The notes: generated by a model not told the origin, from the sequence alone. Counted from the first letter of the stretch, positions 25,630 through 35,452 are shown. The stretch is DNA of 60,652 bases from an uncultured Eisenbergiella sp. (GCA_904392525.1 CAJFMW010000001.1:1-60652), one strand, 5' to 3'. A program made the numbers and translations.

Positions 25630-26712
25630 ATGGAAAACCGGGAAAATGGCGTCAGCATGGTTCCTCAGACGATGCTGATTGTGGACGATGATTTCATAAA
25701 CCGAAGTATCCTGGAAAATATTTTTTCCAGCTATTACCGGATTGAAGAGGCTGAGGACGGAGAAGAGGGACTGGACAAGATTCTGCGGAACCCGGAACGG
25801 CTCTGTGCGGTCCTTCTGGATGTGGTAATGCCCCGTATGAACGGAATTGAGGTGCTCAGACAGCTTCAGGAAAAGGGGTTGACGGAAAAAATCCCGGTTT
25901 TTCTGATTACTGCGGAGGCGAGCGACAGTGTGATGAAGGAAGGGTATCAGCTCGGTGTAATGGATGTGATCGGGAAACCGGTGGTTCCATACATAGTGCT
26001 GCGCCGCGTGCAGTCTGTCGTGGAGCTTTTCCGCGCAAGGGAGCGTCTGAGTAATGTTGTGGAGCTGCAGCAGTCGGAGCTTCTGGAAAAGGCGCGCAGG
26101 ATTGTGGAACTGAATCAGGGAATGATTGAGGCGCTCGCTGCCGCCATTGAATTCCGGGACGGGGAATCGGGAGAGCATGTCAGGCGGATCCATGACATCA
26201 CGAAATATATGCTTCTGAACACGGAAATGGGGAGAGGATTTTCTCAGGAAAGCGTTGAGAATATTGCGCTTGCCGCCATCATGCATGATGTGGGAAAAAT
26301 TGCCATTCCGGATGCGATTCTGAATAAACCCGGGAAGCTTACCCCGGAAGAATATGAGATCATGAAGACCCATACCGTTCAGGGCGAACGGCTTCTGGAA
26401 ACGATTCCGCAGCTTCGGGAAAGCGAGGCTTATTTTTACGCCTGTGATATTGCCCGACATCATCATGAGCGGTGGGACGGCAGAGGGTACCCGGACGGGC
26501 AGAAGGAGGATGAGATTTCCGTATGGGCGCAGGTCGTCTCGCTGGCGGATGTTTATGATGCGCTGACGAGCAAGAGGGTGTATAAAAATGCCTTCAGCGC
26601 GGAGCGGGCGCTGGAAATGATCTTAAACGGGGAGTGCGGTACGTTTAATCCCCGCCTGCTGGACTGTTTCATGCAGGTGGAGCCCCAAATCAGGAAAATG
26701 TATGAAGGTTAA
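25630..26712 (+). CDS. Response regulator with HD-GYP output domain
   Basis: 360 aa. Receiver domain (IVDDDFINRS, phosphoacceptor Asp64 in VLLDVVMP, Lys in IGKP), a coiled-coil linker (about 135-165), then an HD-GYP domain with AIMHDVGKIAIPD (His219-Asp220) and HHERWDGRGYPDG (GYP at 286-288). HD-GYP proteins hydrolyse c-di-GMP or related cyclic dinucleotides to mononucleotides. As the only other receiver next to the hybrid kinase and the Hpt, it is the likely final target of that phosphorelay, tying the external signal to messenger breakdown. Thirteen bp after the kinase gene. Confidence 0.9.
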   Translation: MENRENGVSMVPQTMLIVDDDFINRSILENIFSSYYRIEEAEDGEEGLDKILRNPERLCAVLLDVVMPRMNGIEVLRQLQEKGLTEKIPVFLITAEASDSVMKEGYQLGVMDVIGKPVVPYIVLRRVQSVVELFRARERLSNVVELQQSELLEKARRIVELNQGMIEALAAAIEFRDGESGEHVRRIHDITKYMLLNTEMGRGFSQESVENIALAAIMHDVGKIAIPDAILNKPGKLTPEEYEIMKTHTVQGERLLETIPQLRESEAYFYACDIARHHHERWDGRGYPDGQKEDEISVWAQVVSLADVYDALTSKRVYKNAFSAERALEMILNGECGTFNPRLLDCFMQVEPQIRKMYEG

Positions 26713-26724
26713 AGGAGGATCTGG

Positions 26725-27075
26725 ATGGACAGCAGGATTCTGATGGATGCAGGAATTGACGCGGAGAGCGCGCTGAACCGTATGATGGGGAGCGAGGCCC
26801 TGCTGGAGAGGCTGTTTCGGAGGTTTCTGGAGGACGGAAATTTTTCTGCGCTTTCGGCGGCCATAGAGGCAGGAGACAGGGAAGGGGCGCTCACGGCTTC
26901 TCACACATTAAAGGGAATGTGCGGAAATCTTTCCATGGACAGGCTGTACAGCCTTTTTTCAGGGCAGGTAGATCTGATGCGTGCCGGAGACTGGGAGGAG
27001 GCTGTGAACCTGATGCCGCGGATCAGAGAGGCTTATGATGAAGCGGTTTCGGCGGTGAAGCGTTGTTTGGAGTAA
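26725..27075 (+). CDS. Hpt (histidine phosphotransfer) domain protein
   Basis: 116 aa, all helical. SHTLKGMCGNLSM carries the phosphoacceptor His60 with the usual Lys-Gly after it; no other domain is present. A free-standing Hpt carries phosphate between the receiver of a hybrid kinase and a second receiver, so it completes a kinase/HD-GYP relay encoded by the two preceding genes. Twelve bp after the response regulator gene; last gene of the operon, with no strong terminator in the following 130 bp. Confidence 0.88.
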   Translation: MDSRILMDAGIDAESALNRMMGSEALLERLFRRFLEDGNFSALSAAIEAGDREGALTASHTLKGMCGNLSMDRLYSLFSGQVDLMRAGDWEEAVNLMPRIREAYDEAVSAVKRCLE

Positions 27076-27147
27076 GGCTTTCCTGCTAAATATTATCACT
27101 AACCGCTCTTGCTATGCGACAAAAAGTATGGTAATCTTTTTTTGCAA

Positions 27148-27163
27148 GTTAGTAATAACTAAC
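27148..27163. promoter_or_regulatory. Palindromic operator GTTAG-N6-CTAAC upstream of DUF3793 gene
   Basis: GTTAG TAATAA CTAAC, extended to a 7-nt arm (AGTTAGT/ACTAACT). It lies between TTGCAA and TAAATC, a candidate promoter with 16-bp spacing. The same half-sites and spacing occur at 38560-38575 before another iron-linked gene. Confidence 0.6.
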
Positions 27164-27210
27164 TAAATCAGGCGGATGCTTCAATGTATCCGTAAACCGG
27201 AGGAACATCA

Positions 27211-27822
27211 ATGCCGATTGAAGAGATTACCCGTTATTTGCACACTGACACCGAAACCGGCAGAAAAAACCTGCATATGATGCTGGCAATCCACTGCGCC
27301 CCCTTTTTAAAGGGAATGAAGGAAAGCACCATGCTGACTCTTCCGCGAAAGCAGGCGGTGGAGCTGGCGGAGTTAGCGGCAGAAGCCGGTCTGAACTGGT
27401 ATTTCCTGTTTCATGAGGACGGGAAGGATATGGTCTTTTTGTATCGGAGAGAAGCGTTTCTGAGGTATGTGAAAAGACCGGATGTGGAACGGTTTCTCGC
27501 AGAACGGGGATATTTGGAAAAGAATGGAAGCGAAGCGTTTCTGGCCTGCCGGATTCTGGGAGAACTCTCCCGGAGGATGAACCGGTATTTTCACGGGAAG
27601 GGCGAATTCCCTCATGAGGTGGGAGTTCTGCTGGGGTATCCTGCCCGGGACGTGGAGGACTACATACGGCTTGAGGGAAGGGGCTGTCTGCTGGTGGGAT
27701 ACTGGAAGGTATATCACAATGTGCGGCGGGCGAAAAGAACGTTTGCGGCATTCGATGAGGCGAGAGAACAAACCGTCCGGGAGGTTCTTGAAGGAAAGGA
27801 GCTGCATCAGCTCTGCAATTAA
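27211..27822 (+). CDS. DUF3793 family protein
   Basis: 203 aa, soluble. HCAPFLKGMKESTMLTLP, LNWYFLFHEDGKDMVFLYRREAF and FPHEVGVLLGYPARDVEDYI are the conserved blocks of DUF3793, a Clostridia family with no known activity that is usually encoded next to flavodoxin and iron-uptake genes. Here flavodoxin is next. The palindromic operator upstream is shared with the FeoB-associated protein/Fur-like unit at 38.6 kb, consistent with iron control. Function unknown; family recognised with good confidence. Confidence 0.82.
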   Translation: MPIEEITRYLHTDTETGRKNLHMMLAIHCAPFLKGMKESTMLTLPRKQAVELAELAAEAGLNWYFLFHEDGKDMVFLYRREAFLRYVKRPDVERFLAERGYLEKNGSEAFLACRILGELSRRMNRYFHGKGEFPHEVGVLLGYPARDVEDYIRLEGRGCLLVGYWKVYHNVRRAKRTFAAFDEAREQTVREVLEGKELHQLCN

Positions 27823-27958
27823 GTGCCGCCTTACGGCGGCGGAAAGAGAGGCGGAGAAAACCTGCGGCGGAGAAAACCTGCGGTTTTCTCCTGGAAATTG
27901 GACTTACGTCCAATTTCTCTGAAATTTAGTGCCGCCCTTCGGCGGCGGAAAGAGAGGA
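27823..27958. repeat. Multi-hairpin intergenic repeat, copy 1
   Basis: Fills the gap between the DUF3793 gene and flavodoxin. It contains GCCGCC...GGCGGC hairpins at both ends, a GAAAACC/GGTTTTC hairpin and a GAAATTGG-type/CCAATTTC hairpin, joined by GGCGGA and CTCCTGG. The layout matches 49756-49972. The last hairpin is followed by GGAAAGAGAGGAAG, which supplies the ribosome site of flavodoxin. Confidence 0.75.
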
Positions 27959-27962
27959 AGAA

Positions 27963-28400
27963 ATGGCACAGGTATCAGTGGTATATTGGAGCGGAACCGG
28001 GAATACGGCGCAGATGGCGGAGCTGGTTGCGGAGGGAATCCGTGAGGCGGGAAAGGAGGCCGCTGTTCTCAGCGTGGATCTGGCGAGCGTGGATGCGCTG
28101 AAGGAGGAAAAGGTGTTTGCGCTTGGCTGTCCTTCCATGGGAGCGGAGCAGCTGGAGGAAAGTGTGATGGAGCCTTTCATGTGTGAACTGGATGGAGCAA
28201 TTTCCGGCAAGAAAATCGGGCTGTTCGGTTCCTATGGCTGGGGAGGCGGTGAGTGGATGCGTGAGTGGGAGGAGCGCGTTCAGAATGACGGCGCCGCTGT
28301 GCTTGAGGGAGAGGGCGTAATCGCCAACGGCGCGCCCGATGCGGAAGCGGAGGAAGCCTGCAGGGCGCTTGGAAGAGCGCTGGCAGCTGCGGCAGGCTGA
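27963..28400 (+). CDS. Flavodoxin
   Basis: 145 aa, single domain. VVYWSGTGNTAQMAELVAEG is the FMN phosphate-binding loop; LGCPSMGAEQLEE and FGSYGWGGGEWMREWEE are the two flavin ring loops with the expected aromatic residue. A small electron carrier, often replacing ferredoxin when iron is short; that fits its place behind DUF3793 and a probable metal-dependent operator. The ribosome site lies at the edge of the palindromic repeat before it. Confidence 0.92.
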   Translation: MAQVSVVYWSGTGNTAQMAELVAEGIREAGKEAAVLSVDLASVDALKEEKVFALGCPSMGAEQLEESVMEPFMCELDGAISGKKIGLFGSYGWGGGEWMREWEERVQNDGAAVLEGEGVIANGAPDAEAEEACRALGRALAAAAG

Positions 28401-28456
28401 TGCCTCTTAAAGGGCGCGGCAGGATAGAAGGATGCGGCAGGATGCTGAGAAGAGAG

Positions 28457-28486
28457 AAGGACTTCCGGATTCGTCCGGAAGTCCTT
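28457..28486. terminator. Bidirectional terminator between flavodoxin and CheB-CheR genes
   Basis: AAGGACTTCCGGA and TCCGGAAGTCCTT form a perfect 13-bp stem with a TTCG loop, with pyrimidine-rich sequence after it in both directions. It separates two convergent transcription units. Confidence 0.8.
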
Positions 28487-28513
28487 CTTCCTGTCTGGCC
28501 GGAAAAGAAAGAC

Positions 28514-31069
28514 TTATTTCTCTGCCGGTAAGGTGTGCTCCTCGGTTTTGATACCGAGGCTGTCGATGATGGTGATGACGAGGCCGCGGATGTTGTTCTC
28601 TGTAGTGCGGTAGGGCGCTATGCGCAGAGTATAAAAGCGTCCGCTCATCGCAGTGACCTCACGGTCAATGGGAACCAGATTTTTCAGGACATCATTGGCG
28701 TCGGAGATGATGTCCTCATCCGGAAAGCTGTGGGCGAAAATCTGGAGAGAACGTCCAATGTCGTGCTCCATAAGCTGGAATTCCCGGCCCACATATTCTG
28801 TGAATTTTCGGATGTTTAAGTTGCTGTCGACGAACAGAATGCCGATCATGGTGGAGGAGAGGAAGTTGGAGAGATCGTTGGTGAGCATGGTTAGCTCGTC
28901 CAGCTTCTGCTGATACTCCGTGTTCACGGTATACAGCTCTTCATTGACAGACTGCAGCTCTTCGTTTGAGCTCTGCAGCTCTTCATTCGCGGTCAGCAGC
29001 TCTTCATTGGCCGCCTGCAGCTCTTCGTTGACGGTTTCCAGCTCTCCAATGGTAGATTTCAGGTCATTCTGTGATTCATGCAGTTCCTGCTCCAGGTCCG
29101 CGATCCGCCTCGCGGCCGTCGTATCCACATCGTATTTCTCGGTCACGCCAATGATGCCTTCATCAGAAGCGGTCCGGTTTTCCAGGAACAGAACGGCAAT
29201 CAGGCCGGTATCCTCTTTTTCACGCCCGGAGACGGGGCTTACCGTCAGGTCGATGACTTTGCGTCCGGCAGGACAGTCCACGGTGATTCCCGTGTAGGTT
29301 ACGGCAATATGTTCAGACCGGCAGCGGTTCAGGGCGGTGGAAGCCACCAGACTTAAATCCCGGTTGATCATGCTGAAAAAATTGAAGGTGGCCCTCCCTG
29401 GAGCGATGGAAAGATAATCCATATAATCTCCAAAGAAATGGATTACCTGATTGGATTCATTGAGCACGACGGACGCGGGAAGAAAGGTTTCCAGAAAATG
29501 GATGTAGGAGCTTTCCAGCGCGTATTCTCCGTTCTCCCTGTCGCGCATGCTGACGGTTTTCGGGGCGACTGTCCGTATATTTGGAATATTGAAAGTGGGC
29601 GGCGTAAATTCGTCCACCTTTCCTTCACCTTTATGGATATAAATTTTTTCCGCGCTACAGACAGGACGGAAGACGGTGGAGAATTCTCCGGCGGTTTCGC
29701 TTTTTCCAAGGAACAGATATCCGCCGTTTTTCAGGGCGGAATGGAAAATGGAAAAAAGGGAACGCTGCAGCACAGGCTGGAAATAGATCATCACATTTCT
29801 GCAGCAGATCAGATCCAGCTTGCCAAAGGGCGGGTCGGACAGCATATTATGGGGCGCGAAGATAATCATGCGCCGGATTTCCTTGGAAATGGTATAGAGC
29901 TCATTTTTCTTGGAGAAAAATCTGGCCAGCCTTTCCGGAGAGACATCATCCAGAATACTTTCCGTATAAACCCCTTTACCGGCCTGTTCAATCGCCCGGC
30001 TGTCCACATCGGTAGCGAAGATTTTAATATCTCTCTGCACGCCCAGTTCGTCCAGCGTTTCGCGGAAAAGAATGGCGAGGGAATAGGCCTCCTCACCGGT
30101 CGAGCAGCCCGCGCTCCAGACACGGATGGGATCCTTCTCGCCGGCATGTTCCACGATGTTGTAGATGACGTTCTGCTTCAGTTTCTCAAAGAAAGCCGGA
30201 TCGCGGAAGAAGTTTGTCACACCGATGAGGATTTCTTTTACAAGAATGCTGGCCTCTTCCGCGTTGGCGGCCAGAAATTTTACATAATCGGCAAGTCCAG
30301 CGCTGTGTGTGACGACCATCCTGCGTTCGATCCGGCGCAGAACGGTGCTGCGTTTATAATTTGTAAAATCTATTCCGCTGTTCTTCTTTAAAACGGCATA
30401 GATTCGGGAGAAGGTTTCTTCGTCCGAAAACAGATCCGCATTTTCCTGTGGGCGGATAATGGTGGGATAGCTGGAAAAGTTCAGGATTTCATCCACAATG
30501 CCATCGGGTGAGAGGACGAAATCAGCAAGACCGGTGTTGATGGCGCTTCTGGGCATACCGTCAAATTTTGCGCTGTCCGGATTCTGTACGATGACAAGGC
30601 CGCCGTGTTCCTTTACAATTTTGATGCCGCTGGTCCCGTCGGAGCCCGTTCCTGAAAGGATGACGGCAATTGCGCGCTCCTTCTGCTCTTCGGCGAGCGA
30701 AGTGAAGAAAATGTCGATGGGATGATTGAGCATACCATGGACGAATTCCGTCAGAAAAAGCCTTCCGTCCCGGAGGGTCATATTATTTTTGGGCGGAATA
30801 AGGTAAACGGTATTCGGACGGATCTGCATTTCATTTTCCGCCTGAAGGACTCGCATCTGCGTATGTTTTCCGAGAATATCCGCCATCAGACTCTTGTAGT
30901 CGGGAGAAAGATGCTGGACGACGACGAAGCTCAGTCCGCTGTTCGCGGGCATGTTCTGAAAAAACTGTTGAAGCGCTTCCAAGCCCCCTGCGGAAGCCCC
31001 TATACCGATAATCAGGGGAGAGGCTGAGGCTTCCTCCGGTTTTGTCGGTGCGTTATTTTCCGCTGCCAT
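28514..31069 (-). CDS. CheB-CheR-PAS fusion protein
   Basis: 851 aa. CheB methylesterase domain first ([13 protein letters not shown] with the catalytic Ser, [15 protein letters not shown]), without a receiver domain. CheR methyltransferase follows ([28 protein letters not shown] for AdoMet, CCRNVMIYF), then a PAS-like region, a long coiled coil built of NEELQ/NEELL repeats and a last PAS domain. Such fusions adjust receptor or kinase methylation outside classical chemotaxis, often beside large sensor proteins. No chemoreceptor, CheA or CheW is in the window. It is 61 bp downstream of the 1370-aa EAL protein, probably in one operon, suggesting they share a pathway. Confidence 0.9.
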   Translation of the reverse strand: MAAENNAPTKPEEASASPLIIGIGASAGGLEALQQFFQNMPANSGLSFVVVQHLSPDYKSLMADILGKHTQMRVLQAENEMQIRPNTVYLIPPKNNMTLRDGRLFLTEFVHGMLNHPIDIFFTSLAEEQKERAIAVILSGTGSDGTSGIKIVKEHGGLVIVQNPDSAKFDGMPRSAINTGLADFVLSPDGIVDEILNFSSYPTIIRPQENADLFSDEETFSRIYAVLKKNSGIDFTNYKRSTVLRRIERRMVVTHSAGLADYVKFLAANAEEASILVKEILIGVTNFFRDPAFFEKLKQNVIYNIVEHAGEKDPIRVWSAGCSTGEEAYSLAILFRETLDELGVQRDIKIFATDVDSRAIEQAGKGVYTESILDDVSPERLARFFSKKNELYTISKEIRRMIIFAPHNMLSDPPFGKLDLICCRNVMIYFQPVLQRSLFSIFHSALKNGGYLFLGKSETAGEFSTVFRPVCSAEKIYIHKGEGKVDEFTPPTFNIPNIRTVAPKTVSMRDRENGEYALESSYIHFLETFLPASVVLNESNQVIHFFGDYMDYLSIAPGRATFNFFSMINRDLSLVASTALNRCRSEHIAVTYTGITVDCPAGRKVIDLTVSPVSGREKEDTGLIAVLFLENRTASDEGIIGVTEKYDVDTTAARRIADLEQELHESQNDLKSTIGELETVNEELQAANEELLTANEELQSSNEELQSVNEELYTVNTEYQQKLDELTMLTNDLSNFLSSTMIGILFVDSNLNIRKFTEYVGREFQLMEHDIGRSLQIFAHSFPDEDIISDANDVLKNLVPIDREVTAMSGRFYTLRIAPYRTTENNIRGLVITIIDSLGIKTEEHTLPAEK

Positions 31070-31130
31070 CAGGTGTACCTCCTTTGTGTATTCCTGTTTC
31101 TTCTTTTGTCATCACTATTTCCGCAAGCTG

Positions 31131-34100
31131 TTATGCCTGCTTCCTCAAAAACTGTTCCTCAAATTTCCCGGGAGGGAGAGGCCTTGCGTAATAGTAGCCC
31201 TGCCCGTAAACACATCCGGCCTCGAGAAGGGCAGCTTCCTGCTGTCTGGTTTCCACGCCTTCCGCAACACAGTGCATATCAAAATTTCGGCAGATGCGGA
31301 CGATATTTTCCACCAGCATCCGGCTGATTTCGTTGCCGGGAAGGTCGTTAATCAGAGAGCGGTCCAGCTTAATGGCATTGAACCGGATATTGCTGAAAAT
31401 GGACATATTCGCATAATGGGAGCCGAAATCATCCAGGTCAAAGAAAAGACCGTACTTCCGGAAGCTGTCAATCAGGGAAGAGAGTGTGGCTTTCTCGATA
31501 TCCCCGGCGGTTTCCGTGATTTCCAGTTTAACCTGCTCCGGCGGGATTTCCGGAAAGTGGCTTTCGATGGCGAGGATGGAAGCCAGTGTGGTGGGATTAA
31601 ACAGCGTAAAGCGTGAAATATTTACGGAAACGGTCACGGGAGGAAGCCCGCTCTTTTTCCATTTGCTCAACTGCTCCAGTACCTTTTCCAGCATGCTCAG
31701 GTCGAGCTGGCGTATGGAACCGTCCTTTTCCATCGTTTCGATGAACTGGGCGGGAGGAATAATGCGCCCGTCTCTGTCAATTCCGCGCGCAAGGGCCTCT
31801 GCTCCGGCCAGACTGCCGTCCCGCATGTCGATTTTAGGCTGAAAATAAGCGATTAAATTGTCTGCGGATGCCACTTCCCGGGCGTCAAAGCGGTTCTGGC
31901 CCAGAAAGGTGAGCCTCTCGCCCGGATCCTCGCTCACGTTCTCACAGCACATGATGGACCGCGCTTCCTTCACCAGATTTCTTGAGGTGAAAATGCCGTC
32001 GGCCCAGGTATAACCAATCCGGAGCTGATCCGGATAACGGCGCTGCAGCATGGTCCGGACCCTTGTGCAGCGGCTGACGAATACCTCCATGATCGTATTG
32101 GGATAGAGAACGACAAATTCCGCATCCCAGATACGAAAGATAAAGGTTTTCCCAAATACGTCTGAAAGCGTTTCCGCCACATGGCAGAGCATTTCCCTCC
32201 CGTAGCCAAAGCCCTGATTTCCGTTTATTGCGGAAAAATTGGGAATATCCAGGGAAAGCACGCCCATGGAGCTGTAGACATCCGAATTCAGGGAATCAAC
32301 GGTATCCAGATAGGAGTGCAGATTCGGAAGTCTGGAAAGGGTGTCCGTGATGAGCGGCGCCTGTTCACCGCCGGCGTTTCTGTAGCGCTGCGGTTCCTGT
32401 CTCATATAAGGAAGCAGTTCTTCAATCAGGGAGAGTTCTTCTGAGTGTTCCTGCGCGTTTTCCATGCAGAAGAAGCCGGCCACTTCATCATGCGCAAACA
32501 GGGGGAAAACGGTAAAGTACCATAAAGTTCCTTCCCCGTGTGCGCTGAGAGCTTCGCCTTCACTTTTGGTGGTGACAGGAGTCCGCTCCTTCAGACATCT
32601 GAGGAGAAGCGGAAATTTTTCCAGCGGCATGCCGGACATAATCTGCTGGATGCTGTATTTCTGACGTCCAACCCATTCATAAATCATTGTGATGGTCCGG
32701 CGCTTTTCGGAAAGCGACAGGATATAAAGTCTGGAAGCATGATAGTAAAGTCCCAGAATTCGCAGCACATTTTCCATGGATGCCTTCAGAGAACGGGAAT
32801 TCAGCATGGAAACGACGCAGTTGAAGGCAATTTTCAGCTCTTCGGGCGTCAGATCATGCTGCACCCCTGGGATTTCGGCGACGGTCTCTGTCGCAGCGCC
32901 GTCCTGACGCAGCAGGCTGGTCCAGGTCCAGTCCTCATTCTGATCAGGAAGGGCGACCGTATCCATGGCCGCATTTTCATAAAGCCTGCAAAGAGAGGAG
33001 GCCCGCGAAACCAGCAGCTCAAAATCTGCATGTTCCGTCTGCTCCGTGACTACACAGGAAATAAAACGGATTCTGTCTGCGTCGGCCGTGCCGCCCATAA
33101 CGGTATGTACATATGCAAAGGCATCTTCAATTCTCTTTTTGATATTAAATCTCGAAGAAATATTCGGGAAAAAAACGAGAATGATATCATTTTCCTGCTG
33201 CCCGATGACGCAGTCCGTTCCCAGCGCGAAAGACAAAGCGATGGAAATGAAACGTTTCCCACACAGGCTGTCCTGCGCCTGCTCCGAAGCAGAATGCAGA
33301 AAGCTTCCGCTCATGTGGATGAGAGCCAGGGCGCAGCGGGAGCCGCAGTCGGAACGGATGAGGTGTTCAGCGATCGATCTGGCAGTCTGCGGGGTATAAA
33401 GTCCGCTTACAGGATCACGTTTTGCGCCTGTCTCCGAAAAGGATTCCCAGATATGGCGCTGCTGTGAATCACAGAAGCAGGCATACAGATGGATTTCACC
33501 CGCCTTGTCGTCCCGCAGGAGATTGAAGGTCCCCGTGAGCCAGCGGATATCTCCTCCGCTGTCAATTCGCTGGTAATCCTCAGTAAACCAGTACTCGCCC
33601 TTCTTATACAGCTCCAGAAGCTGCTCCCTGCAGAGGCTCCTTTCCAGTTCCCGTTCATCTGTCTGATGAAACAGGAAGGAGTCTCTTCTGGCAAGGACTT
33701 CCGTAAAGGAGATACCGTTGACCACTGAAGTCTGGTCAAAGCCGTTTCGCCAGAGCTCTTCCACGGAATTGCGGCTGAGGTTTACATGGATTCTGGCAAG
33801 CAGATAATGGCGGAGAGCCTCAGGAATCGGGCGCCGTGGGAAAACGGTGGAAAAAATCCCGGATACGGCGGGAAGTCTTTCCTGGATGCCGATGGCCTTT
33901 ACCGGATTCCAGTCATCGTCGTAGGTCTGCCGGTAAGAAAGGGAAAACCAGCTGTAGTTGCCGGCGCGGTCCTTCATGATGAAATTTCCGGTGTCCGCGC
34001 TTTTTCCGCCAAGAAGCTCTGAGGAAAACCGCAGGAAGGGCTCGGCGGAATTCGGATGGACCAGGCCGTTTGAAAGCAGAGACTCCGGAAAATCGGGAAA

Positions 34101-35243
34101 CACTTCGCTCTGGGAAAGAGGGAGGGAATCCTCCTTGTCCGTATTATCAGCACTGTAAATATGAAAGCTTTTCGTGGAAAGAGTGACCTCCCAGAGCATG
34201 CTGTGGCTCTGGCCGAAGGCGGCCTGGAAGCGCTCGACACTTTCCTGAAGCTGGCGTCTGGTTTCCATGGAGGTGGTAATATCCCTGGATATTTCCATCA
34301 GAACGGGAACGCTGCTGCCCGGACAGGCAATTCTGGAAACCCTGACGTGTCTCCAGATCCAGTTCCCTTCGCTGTCCTGGATTCTGTGGACGTGTTCAGC
34401 GGCTCCACTGCTGGAAATTCTTGTGCGCAGTACCTGCTCATAATCCGCTTCATAATCGGAATTGATACCGATTTCCCTCAGGTCACAGGGGAGGCGGAAA
34501 GCCTCGGGCGTCTGTTTCAGCATCCGATAGAATCCGGGACTTGCATAAGTGACGCGGATTCTTTCGGCAGCCTCTAAAAGACAGATGCCGTCGTCTATAT
34601 TTTCCAGAAGAATATGCGGCTGAAGGATGAAAGGAGAAACGGGAACGCCGCTCTGCCTGGAGGCGGTTACGACGTTGTCCATCCTGCTCAGGTAAAAGCT
34701 GTTGCTTCCGTTTTCTTCCGCCCGCATCAGGGCTTCCTGTGCCTGAGAAAAAAGAGCCTTAAAGGAAAGTTCTTTCCCGGAGGCGAGATATACGCCCATA
34801 CAGGCGTGCGTCAGGCCCATGCTTTCGTCGGGAGCGGGAAAATGCAGATAATGAGACAGAAGAGAGGTTTTTTCAAAAATACTTTCTTCCGTGATGGAAC
34901 CGGTGAGAAAAATGATAAATTTTCCGTCATCCAGCCGGCCCACAATATCCGTCGCACGGAAAAGGGAGGAAAGGATGCGCCCGGTATATCGGGAAGCCTG
35001 CTCCTCCACAGCTTTTGTGTCCGAACCCGGAACGGTTCCCGGACAGCATATATGGATCAGAAACATCGCGCAGACATCATTATCCTTCATTTCACGCAGG
35101 CGTCGTTCGATCTGCAGCTCCAATGTTTCACGGTCAGAAAATCCTGACTGGGATTCCGTACATTCTGATGTGTTTTGGGAGAGCGGCAGTCTGGAGCCGG
35201 ACTCCGGGGATAAATGCCTGCTGATGTTCATCTGTGCCTCCAC
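31131..35243 (-). CDS. Large multi-domain protein: three degenerate GGDEF domains, PAS/GAF, C-terminal EAL
   Basis: 1370 aa, no membrane segment seen. N-terminal degenerate GGDEF: RATD (residues 96-99), five residues, then DDGKF in place of the signature, so a c-di-GMP-binding site may persist. PAS-type domains follow (about 205-560), then a second GGDEF-like domain with no signature, a GAF-like region, a third GGDEF with WDAEF, and an EAL domain with GAEALARG, VNISR, EITETA, DDFGSHYA, KLDRSL, AEGVET and QGYYYARP. The EAL residues look complete, although DDFGSGYS is altered to DDFGSHYA. Predicted phosphodiesterase under complex control. An alternative start is the Met four codons in (35231). 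Confidence 0.85.
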   Translation of the reverse strand: MEAQMNISRHLSPESGSRLPLSQNTSECTESQSGFSDRETLELQIERRLREMKDNDVCAMFLIHICCPGTVPGSDTKAVEEQASRYTGRILSSLFRATDIVGRLDDGKFIIFLTGSITEESIFEKTSLLSHYLHFPAPDESMGLTHACMGVYLASGKELSFKALFSQAQEALMRAEENGSNSFYLSRMDNVVTASRQSGVPVSPFILQPHILLENIDDGICLLEAAERIRVTYASPGFYRMLKQTPEAFRLPCDLREIGINSDYEADYEQVLRTRISSSGAAEHVHRIQDSEGNWIWRHVRVSRIACPGSSVPVLMEISRDITTSMETRRQLQESVERFQAAFGQSHSMLWEVTLSTKSFHIYSADNTDKEDSLPLSQSEVFPDFPESLLSNGLVHPNSAEPFLRFSSELLGGKSADTGNFIMKDRAGNYSWFSLSYRQTYDDDWNPVKAIGIQERLPAVSGIFSTVFPRRPIPEALRHYLLARIHVNLSRNSVEELWRNGFDQTSVVNGISFTEVLARRDSFLFHQTDERELERSLCREQLLELYKKGEYWFTEDYQRIDSGGDIRWLTGTFNLLRDDKAGEIHLYACFCDSQQRHIWESFSETGAKRDPVSGLYTPQTARSIAEHLIRSDCGSRCALALIHMSGSFLHSASEQAQDSLCGKRFISIALSFALGTDCVIGQQENDIILVFFPNISSRFNIKKRIEDAFAYVHTVMGGTADADRIRFISCVVTEQTEHADFELLVSRASSLCRLYENAAMDTVALPDQNEDWTWTSLLRQDGAATETVAEIPGVQHDLTPEELKIAFNCVVSMLNSRSLKASMENVLRILGLYYHASRLYILSLSEKRRTITMIYEWVGRQKYSIQQIMSGMPLEKFPLLLRCLKERTPVTTKSEGEALSAHGEGTLWYFTVFPLFAHDEVAGFFCMENAQEHSEELSLIEELLPYMRQEPQRYRNAGGEQAPLITDTLSRLPNLHSYLDTVDSLNSDVYSSMGVLSLDIPNFSAINGNQGFGYGREMLCHVAETLSDVFGKTFIFRIWDAEFVVLYPNTIMEVFVSRCTRVRTMLQRRYPDQLRIGYTWADGIFTSRNLVKEARSIMCCENVSEDPGERLTFLGQNRFDAREVASADNLIAYFQPKIDMRDGSLAGAEALARGIDRDGRIIPPAQFIETMEKDGSIRQLDLSMLEKVLEQLSKWKKSGLPPVTVSVNISRFTLFNPTTLASILAIESHFPEIPPEQVKLEITETAGDIEKATLSSLIDSFRKYGLFFDLDDFGSHYANMSIFSNIRFNAIKLDRSLINDLPGNEISRMLVENIVRICRNFDMHCVAEGVETRQQEAALLEAGCVYGQGYYYARPLPPGKFEEQFLRKQA

Positions 35244-35303
35244 TGCGATGGTGCAGTTTAACAGTTTAATTTTAAAAATGACAGATTTGTCTGTAATAGG
35301 TTA

Positions 35304-35331
35304 AGTATAACACATCTGGAGTAAAAGTGAA
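35304..35331 (-). promoter_or_regulatory. Candidate promoter of the EAL/CheB-CheR unit
   Basis: Minus-strand TTCACT, 16-bp spacer, TATACT, about 60 bp before the start codon. A small palindrome ACAGA-TTTG-TCTGT (35281-35294) lies just downstream and could be an operator. Confidence 0.5.
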
Positions 35332-35422
35332 TCATTTTTGCAAACGAAAATTCGTTAAGCGGCAGGGCTGGAAATTCGGGGGTGGGTTAAAATAAATCAA
35401 GAAAATTGATTAAATATGCACC

Positions 35423-35452
35423 TTGCGCCTGCCGGGAGAGCTGTGCTACAAT
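35423..35452 (+). promoter_or_regulatory. Candidate promoter of the T-box leader
   Basis: TTGCGC, 18-bp spacer, TACAAT, immediately before the T-box stem I region. An AATCAA/TTGATT inverted repeat lies about 15 bp upstream. The -10 box is good, the -35 weak. Confidence 0.45.
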
